A stretch of DNA of 46,289 nucleotides from contig CAZCYD010000018.1 in assembly GCA_964502735.1 (NCBI GenBank), positions 1 through 46,289 on the forward strand, written 5' to 3'. Made by a program: the position numbers and the translations under genes. Each line of letters opens with the position of its first letter. Position 1 is the first letter of the stretch. Positions 41,287 through 46,289 of this stretch are shown in pieces. This stretch comes from JACKAN01 sp964502735. Its GTDB lineage: Bacteria > Bdellovibrionota > Bdellovibrionia > Bdellovibrionales > UBA1609. The notes below the pieces were generated by a model that saw only the letters and a program-made list of their open reading frames with translations, did not search any database and was not told where the DNA came from.

Positions 41287-42741
41287 ATGGCTAAAATAAA
41301 AACTCAATACGTTTGTCAAGATTGCGGTCACCCTAGCCCACGTTGGGAAGGTCAATGTCGTGGCTGTGGTAACTGGAACACTTTGGTGGAAGAATCCGTG
41401 GCCCCTAAACCTACAGCAAGGGGGCGAGGTTGGAATGTGTCCGTTGATTCCAGTAAAATTCGCGTCGTTGAAGCTACGGCTATAGTGGAAGCTAAAAAAC
41501 TAGAGAGATGGCCGACGGGGATGGATGAGTTTAATCGTGTTTTGGGCGGGGGAATTGTTCCAGGTAGTTATGCTCTTCTTGGTGGGGATCCCGGTATAGG
41601 TAAAAGCACATTGTTGTTGCAGGTCGCGGGAAAATTAGCCAACTCAGGCATTAAGGTCTTGTATATCTCAGGTGAAGAGAGTGTAGAGCAAAGTGCATTG
41701 AGGGCCAAACGTTTGGGAGTTAAGTCACCCATGTTGCTTTTGGCTGCCGAGAGTCAGTTGGAGAATATTGTTTCTTTGGCTCACACTCACAAACCACAAG
41801 TGTTAATTGTAGACTCCATTCAAACTGTTTATTTAAGTGAAATGCAATCCGCTCCGGGTTCTGTGGCACAGGTTCGCGAGTGCGCAAGCCATCTGATGGG
41901 GTTGGCTAAGGGGGAGGGCATTGCTATATTTTTAGTTGGTCATGTCACTAAAGAAGGCAATATTGCAGGACCTAAAGTTTTAGAGCATATGGTAGACACA
42001 GTTCTTTCATTTGAAGGGGATAGCAATCATCAGTATCGCCTACTTAGAGCCTTAAAAAATAGATTTGGGGCTACGAATGAACTTGGTGTGTTTCAGATGG
42101 ATGCAGAGGGTTTGGTAGAGGTTTCCAATCCATCTGAGGTATTTCTCGAAGAGAGGAGCGAGGCAGCTAATGGCTCAGTTGTTTTTGCAGCTATGGAGGG
42201 AACTCGTCCATTGCTTTGTGAAGTACAGGCATTAAGCAGTCCTACTCCCACAACTTTTCCGCGGAGAACCTCCCTTGGCTTCGATATAAACCGTGTTCAT
42301 CTTTTGGTTGCAGTTATCAACAAACACTTAAATATTGATCTCAATCAATCAGACATTTATGTAAATGTAGTTGGTGGACTTAAGCTTAATGAACCGGCAG
42401 CAGATATTGCCGTAGCCGCAGCCATTATTTCATCACATAAACAAGTTTGTATTCATCACAAAATGATTTTTGCCGGCGAGATGGGCCTTTCTGGTGAAAT
42501 TCGCGGAGTAAACTTTGCGTTAGACAGAGTCAAAGAAGCTGAGAAATTGGGTTTTCAATACATAGTATTGCCATTTAGCAACAAAAAGCATATCGATTCT
42601 CCCCAAGGAAGAGGAAAGGGGGCCACTCAAATTGAAACAATTTTTATTAAAGACATTGAGCAGTTAGTAAACGCCATGATAAATCTTGGTAAGACCAAGC
42701 CTATTCCGACCCCAAAAAAGTCGGAGACCATAGTTTTTTAA
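41287..42741 (+). CDS. radA: DNA repair protein RadA
   Basis: 484 residues, near the usual 460. N-terminal four-Cys zinc finger (Cys10, Cys13, Cys24, Cys27), Walker A GGDPGIGKST (98-107), Walker B-like VLIVDSIQTVY, the RadA-specific LKNRFGATNELGVF and a C-terminal Lon-protease-like domain (about 290-455, lacking peptidase function in RadA) with VNVVGGLKLNEPAADIAVAAA. It is a hexameric helicase-like ATPase that drives branch migration in recombination. Standard in all respects. Confidence 0.97.
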   Translation: MAKIKTQYVCQDCGHPSPRWEGQCRGCGNWNTLVEESVAPKPTARGRGWNVSVDSSKIRVVEATAIVEAKKLERWPTGMDEFNRVLGGGIVPGSYALLGGDPGIGKSTLLLQVAGKLANSGIKVLYISGEESVEQSALRAKRLGVKSPMLLLAAESQLENIVSLAHTHKPQVLIVDSIQTVYLSEMQSAPGSVAQVRECASHLMGLAKGEGIAIFLVGHVTKEGNIAGPKVLEHMVDTVLSFEGDSNHQYRLLRALKNRFGATNELGVFQMDAEGLVEVSNPSEVFLEERSEAANGSVVFAAMEGTRPLLCEVQALSSPTPTTFPRRTSLGFDINRVHLLVAVINKHLNIDLNQSDIYVNVVGGLKLNEPAADIAVAAAIISSHKQVCIHHKMIFAGEMGLSGEIRGVNFALDRVKEAEKLGFQYIVLPFSNKKHIDSPQGRGKGATQIETIFIKDIEQLVNAMINLGKTKPIPTPKKSETIVF

Positions 42742-43033
42742 CTGTGAGTTTTTGTTAAATCAGACGCATCACCTAGGCCTCTTTATTATCCACTGACCTA
42801 GGTTGTTGGATTAGTCAGCCTGACTCCTCGGGTTCACGTTCCTTCAGAATCTAGGGAGACTTTTACTCTTTGTTGATGTCGCGCTGCGCACGTGAGTTCT
42901 AAAATAAAATCCTGCGAAAACTGGTGCCATTTTGGATTGGCTTGAGTATTAAATCCTTTGTTAAATAAATTGTACCCTTACTTTGTTGACTGATAGCAAA
43001 ACAAAACCTAATTAAGGGGATTCACCAAGGGGA
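42742..43033. other. intergenic region, no gene seen
   Basis: 292 bases between radA and oppA. I see two CCTAGG palindromes about 30 bases apart (near 42771-42800) that could pair, and an AAGGGG ribosome binding site just before oppA. No coding frame, no tRNA-like fold. Confidence 0.4.
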
Positions 43034-43039
43034 ATGAAT

Positions 43040-44626
43040 ATGAATATGGTTCGAGTTCTAGTTGTTGTGATTTTATCTTTGTCTTTTGTTCAATGTACAA
43101 AAAAGAAAAGAGGTGATTACGATTTTGATCCAAGCGTGACTTTAAGGGTTAATATTACCTCTGAGCCTCCGTCAATGGATTGGAATAAATCAACAGATAC
43201 CACATCTGCTCAGATTCAGGACAACATAATGGAGGGTTTGCTCGAATATAATTTTGAGGATCCTGAGTTGGGTCTGATAGGTGCAGTTGCCAATAAATGG
43301 ACTCCATCTAATAATGCTCAAACTTGGACCTTTGAATTGAAAAAAGAAGTCAAGTGGACAGACGGTATTGAGGTAACAGCTCAGCACTTTGCCGATGGTT
43401 GGGAGAGACTTTTAAACCCCAATACAGCCTCTGAATATTCGTACTTTTTATATGGAATCAAAAATGCAAAAGAGTACAACCAAGGAAAAATCAAGGACTT
43501 TGCAGAAGTCGGAGTAAAGGTTAACAATTCTCACTCTATAACTGTTGAGCTCGTGGGACCTCAAAGTTACTTCCCTTATCTAATGACACATCACTCTACT
43601 TACCCCATCAGGAAAGATGTCATTGAAAAACATGGAGAGAAGTGGACTGAACCGGCAAATATAGTTACCAATGGACCTTTTAAGTTTAAGGTTTGGGATC
43701 ATGATAAGGCCATTGTTCTAGAGAGAAACGAAATTTACTACGGAGAAAAACCTAAGATTCAATACATCGTGGCCTACATGATTGGTGAAATGTCTACAGC
43801 CGTGAATCTTTTTGATAAAGGTTCACTGGATGCTCAGTTGACATTACCTTCTACAGAGTTGTCGTCTTTAAAAAAACGTCCAGAGTTTTTGGAGTCCGGA
43901 ATTCTTTCTCTCTATTACTACGGTTTTAACACTAAGAGAAAACCTATGGATAACGTCTTAGTCAGAAAGGCGATCAGCCATGCTATTAACAGAAGCGAAA
44001 TTACAAACATGTTAGCTGGTGGACAAATTCCACTGACAAGTTGGGTGCCTCCCGGAATGTTTGGCTATGATGCTGAAATAGGAACGTCTTTTGACGTTGA
44101 AAGAGCCAATAAGCTTTTGGATGAGGCGGGCTATAAGGATCGCTCAAAACTTCCAACAATCAATTTGGGCTTTAACACCAACGAAAATCACCAGCGAATT
44201 GCTGAAAATGTTCAAGCTCAGTTGAAAAGAAACCTGGGCATTAGTATTGAACTTCAAAATGAGGAGTGGAAGGTCTATCTTAACACTTTAAAAGTTGACC
44301 CCCCTCATATTTACAGAATGGGGTGGTTAGCTGACTATCCAGATCCAGATAACTTCTTAAACTTGATGACTTCATACTCTGATAATAACCATACAAATTG
44401 GGGGAACGAAAAGTTTGACAGGCTCATTGAGAATTCGGCTAAAGAGCTAGATAAATCTAAAAGACGTGAAAACTATACGAGCGCGCAAAAAATTCTGACT
44501 GAGCAAGATGTTCCTGTAGCTCCTATCTTTGCAAGTGTCGTTCACTCTTTAGTGTCGAAGAGGGTCAAAAACTTTCCCAATAATAGTTTGAATCGTTATC
44601 AATACAAAAAGGTTGAACTCAAGTGA
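43040..44626 (+). CDS. oppA: oligopeptide ABC transporter substrate-binding lipoprotein
   Basis: 528 residues from ATG 43040 (AAGGGG at 43027-43032 lies 7 bases upstream; an ATG six bases earlier is also in frame). A short hydrophobic N-terminus ends in a lipobox-like LSFVQC, with Lys/Arg following the lipidated Cys. The SBP_bac_5 fold is clear: LRVNITSEPPSMDWN, IMEGLLEY, WTFELKKEVKWTDG, VTNGPFKFKVWDHDK, AISHAINRSEIT, and YRMGWLADYPDPDNFLNL. Close to OppA/MppA/XP55 proteins that bind oligopeptides. It overlaps oppB by four bases. Whether it imports nutrients or recycles wall peptides cannot be told. Confidence 0.94.
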   Translation: MNMVRVLVVVILSLSFVQCTKKKRGDYDFDPSVTLRVNITSEPPSMDWNKSTDTTSAQIQDNIMEGLLEYNFEDPELGLIGAVANKWTPSNNAQTWTFELKKEVKWTDGIEVTAQHFADGWERLLNPNTASEYSYFLYGIKNAKEYNQGKIKDFAEVGVKVNNSHSITVELVGPQSYFPYLMTHHSTYPIRKDVIEKHGEKWTEPANIVTNGPFKFKVWDHDKAIVLERNEIYYGEKPKIQYIVAYMIGEMSTAVNLFDKGSLDAQLTLPSTELSSLKKRPEFLESGILSLYYYGFNTKRKPMDNVLVRKAISHAINRSEITNMLAGGQIPLTSWVPPGMFGYDAEIGTSFDVERANKLLDEAGYKDRSKLPTINLGFNTNENHQRIAENVQAQLKRNLGISIELQNEEWKVYLNTLKVDPPHIYRMGWLADYPDPDNFLNLMTSYSDNNHTNWGNEKFDRLIENSAKELDKSKRRENYTSAQKILTEQDVPVAPIFASVVHSLVSKRVKNFPNNSLNRYQYKKVELK

Positions 44627-45702
44627 GCGAGAAGCATAAGTCGGTTCTGAGTGGGACGATATTAGCTTCACTGTCTCTGACTCTAATTTTAAGTTTCTTC
44701 AATTATGAGATTCCTCTCGCTCTGTGGGTGCTCGATGCCGTTTTGGTTATTGGCTCATTTGCCTGGTATACAGTGACTCAAAACTTGGTATCTTATGTTC
44801 TAAAGAGAGTTGCAGAAGCTTTTTTTGTTCTCTTCGTAATTGCTACAATTACTTTTGCTTTACTTAGGGTTATGCCAGGAGGACCTTTTGACCAAGAAAA
44901 GTCTTTGCCACCAGAAGTGAAAGCAAATATTGAGGCCAAGTACAATTTAAATGCTCCATTACTTGAACAGTATACTCAATATATTTTAGGCATTTTAAGA
45001 GGAGATCTGGGGGAGTCGTACAAGTATTTAGGTAGAAATGTGACTGATATTATTGTTGAGTCTCTTCCGGCTTCTTTTCAGCTAGGTATTTATGCCTTGA
45101 TATTGTCATTTCTGATTGGAATTCCCCTTGGGGTTTTTGCAGCCTCTAAGCACAATACTTTGTGGGATAACTCAGCTATGTTTTTGGCTGTAAGTGGAGT
45201 GTCGTTGCCGAGTTTTTTGGTAGCCCCCATTCTTATAATTATTTTTTGTTTTTGGCTAGATTGGTTGCCTCCCGCATTTTGGAATGGACCCGAATATTAT
45301 ATTTTACCGGTCGTCATTTTAGGTATTCGCCCAGCTGCAGTTATCGCTAGGTTAACTAGGGCCAGCGTGTTGGAGGTCATACGTTCCGACTATGTTCGAA
45401 CGGCAAAGGCGAAGGGCTTACCTCATCAAACCGTAATGTATCGTCACGTTCTGAAAAATTCGTTAATACCTGTACTTACTTTTTCAGGTCCATTGGCGGC
45501 GGGAATTTTATCTGGTTCATTTATTATGGAGCTAATTTTTGCCATTCCGGGCATGGGTAAACATTTAATTCAAAGTGTTTCAAATAGAGATTATCCTTTG
45601 ATTTTAGGTTTAACACTGCTGTTTTCAGCTATGCTTGTTTTTGCCAATTTAATTGTGGACCTACTGTATTCATATTTTGATCCAAGGATAAAACTGTCGT
45701 GA
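44623..45702 (+). CDS. oppB: oligopeptide ABC transporter permease (OppB type)
   Basis: 359 residues from GTG 44623 (GTGA overlap with oppA). The usual OppB begins about residue 58 (LKRVAEAFFVLFVIATITF) and carries LRVMPGGPF, six helices and the EAA loop VRTAKAKGLPHQTVMYRHVLKNSLIPVLT. Here about 57 residues with two extra hydrophobic segments (roughly 13-27 and 29-48) precede that start, so the protein would have eight helices. The extension has no counterpart in E. coli OppB (306 residues). It forms a heterodimer with OppC. Confidence 0.94.
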   Translation: MSEKHKSVLSGTILASLSLTLILSFFNYEIPLALWVLDAVLVIGSFAWYTVTQNLVSYVLKRVAEAFFVLFVIATITFALLRVMPGGPFDQEKSLPPEVKANIEAKYNLNAPLLEQYTQYILGILRGDLGESYKYLGRNVTDIIVESLPASFQLGIYALILSFLIGIPLGVFAASKHNTLWDNSAMFLAVSGVSLPSFLVAPILIIIFCFWLDWLPPAFWNGPEYYILPVVILGIRPAAVIARLTRASVLEVIRSDYVRTAKAKGLPHQTVMYRHVLKNSLIPVLTFSGPLAAGILSGSFIMELIFAIPGMGKHLIQSVSNRDYPLILGLTLLFSAMLVFANLIVDLLYSYFDPRIKLS

Positions 45703-46289
45703 GTCGAGTAATAACTATGTCTAATTCTGGAAGTTCTGAGATACAAAAAATCATAGCTAAGCCCTCTCGTAGTTTGTGGGAAGACGCCTGGATTCGTCTC
45801 AAGAAAAATAAAGCGGCTGTATTTAGCTCTTACTTTATTGGTTTTGTATGTATTGTGGCGCTTTTTGCCGAGGCCATTTCACCTTATTCATTTGATGAAC
45901 AGTATATGGACAAAATACTTCAAACTCCGTCTTTTGATCATTGGTTAGGTACAGATTCTCTTGGGAGAGATCTTTTTTCAAGAATTATTTATGGGGCTCG
46001 GATGTCAATGGCTGTGGGTATATTTACTTCATTGATATCTCTAGTTATTGGGGCCATCTATGGTGCTATATCTGGGTGGGTTGGTGGAAAACTAGACTCA
46101 TTTATGATGAGAATCGTAGATATATTATACTCTATACCCACAATGGTTTTACTTATCTTAGTAAAGGTTATTTTTGATGCCGTTAATATCTTTAGCGATC
46201 CCGAACTTAAAGCTCTTACAGGAATTTTATTGGCTCTGAGTTTGGTTGGCTGGGTAACTTTAGCAAGAGTTGTGCGTGGACAAGTTTTA
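45699..46289 (+). CDS. oppC: oligopeptide ABC transporter permease (OppC type), 3' truncated by window
   Basis: 197 codons visible, open to the end of the window, so the C-terminus lies outside. Start GTG 45699 is chosen because it overlaps the oppB stop (GTGA) as oppB does with oppA; an ATG at 45717 is the alternative. The N-terminal cytoplasmic helix with SLWEDAWIRLKKNKAAVFSS, the first transmembrane helix, FDHWLGTDSLGRDLFSRIIYGARMS and GWVGGKLDSFMMRIVDILYSIP are diagnostic of OppC/DppC. The ATPase genes (oppD, oppF) probably follow beyond the window. Confidence 0.93.
   Translation, partial: MSRVITMSNSGSSEIQKIIAKPSRSLWEDAWIRLKKNKAAVFSSYFIGFVCIVALFAEAISPYSFDEQYMDKILQTPSFDHWLGTDSLGRDLFSRIIYGARMSMAVGIFTSLISLVIGAIYGAISGWVGGKLDSFMMRIVDILYSIPTMVLLILVKVIFDAVNIFSDPELKALTGILLALSLVGWVTLARVVRGQVL

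Noticed and set aside
42771..42800. Two CCTAGG palindromes after radA as a terminator
   Set aside because: Short stem, large loop, no T-run; could not be supported.
1..46289. tRNA, rRNA, CRISPR arrays, insertion sequences or prophage genes
   Set aside because: I searched the gaps on both strands by eye and found no cloverleaf-like sequence, regular spacer-repeat array, transposase or phage structural gene. A tRNA or small RNA could still be missed without a covariance search.

Overview
The window looks like chromosomal DNA of a low-to-mid-GC Gram-negative bacterium, most likely a member of the Bdellovibrionota or a related former deltaproteobacterium. This is inferred from gene content: REC proteins with long linkers and a VVWKIVPELA-type C-terminus, HPt/hybrid-style phosphorelay parts, a mitochondrial-type aconitase, short pilin-like proteins, Slt-type transglycosylase, LptF/G permease and several signal-peptide proteins without recognisable family. 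I cannot name the species. Almost everything is housekeeping or lineage-specific accessory; there is no prophage, no insertion sequence, no CRISPR array, no rRNA and no tRNA that I can see.

Layout. 74-3644 (minus): a DUF2490-like outer-membrane protein, then a translationally coupled phosphorelay block (REC-PilZ-like, REC, histidine kinase, HPt). 3737-4470 (minus): bolA, a CGFS monothiol glutaredoxin and a 55-residue DUF2892-like membrane protein that overlaps it by ATGA. 4557-7979 (plus): a small HNH nuclease followed by the two subunits of a type IIB DNA topoisomerase (topoisomerase VI B and A), the most unusual locus here. 7981-8520 (minus): a small beta-barrel protein. 8855-11116: aconitase. 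11409-13258: PadR regulator, HAAS/DUF4097-like membrane protein and RDD-SHOCT membrane protein. 13266-17493 (minus): REC-linker protein, a NadC homologue lacking the family's key motifs, biotin ligase, a thioredoxin-like protein and two secreted or anchored unknowns. 17598-18677: LptF/LptG permease. 18729-23360: alpha/beta hydrolase, DUF6765-like protein and GMC oxidoreductase; the first and last look like the two halves of the cholesterol-oxidase-type fusion protein known in actinobacteria. 23378-24631: membrane histidine kinase. 24674-31440: def, fmt, rpe, hutH, hutU, hutI, tightly packed. 31555-34715: unknown small protein, TlpA-type thioredoxin, a pilin-like protein, a decayed DUF4143 ATPase and an acyltransferase. 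34737-36224: glpK. 36365-41120 (minus): a 656-residue secreted unknown and a TPR lytic transglycosylase, separated by a long inverted repeat. 41287-46289: radA and an oligopeptide ABC transporter (oppA, oppB, and oppC cut by the window end).

Two window-wide observations stand out. First, many first-of-operon genes have a sigma70-like -10 box only 5-9 bases before the start codon and no Shine-Dalgarno, whereas downstream genes have good ones; this suggests frequent leaderless transcription. Second, the 39-bp inverted repeat after the lytic transglycosylase carries a third, degenerate copy of its arm in the loop, like a REP/MITE-type element. All functional statements rest on reading the sequence and on recall of families; no database search was run.
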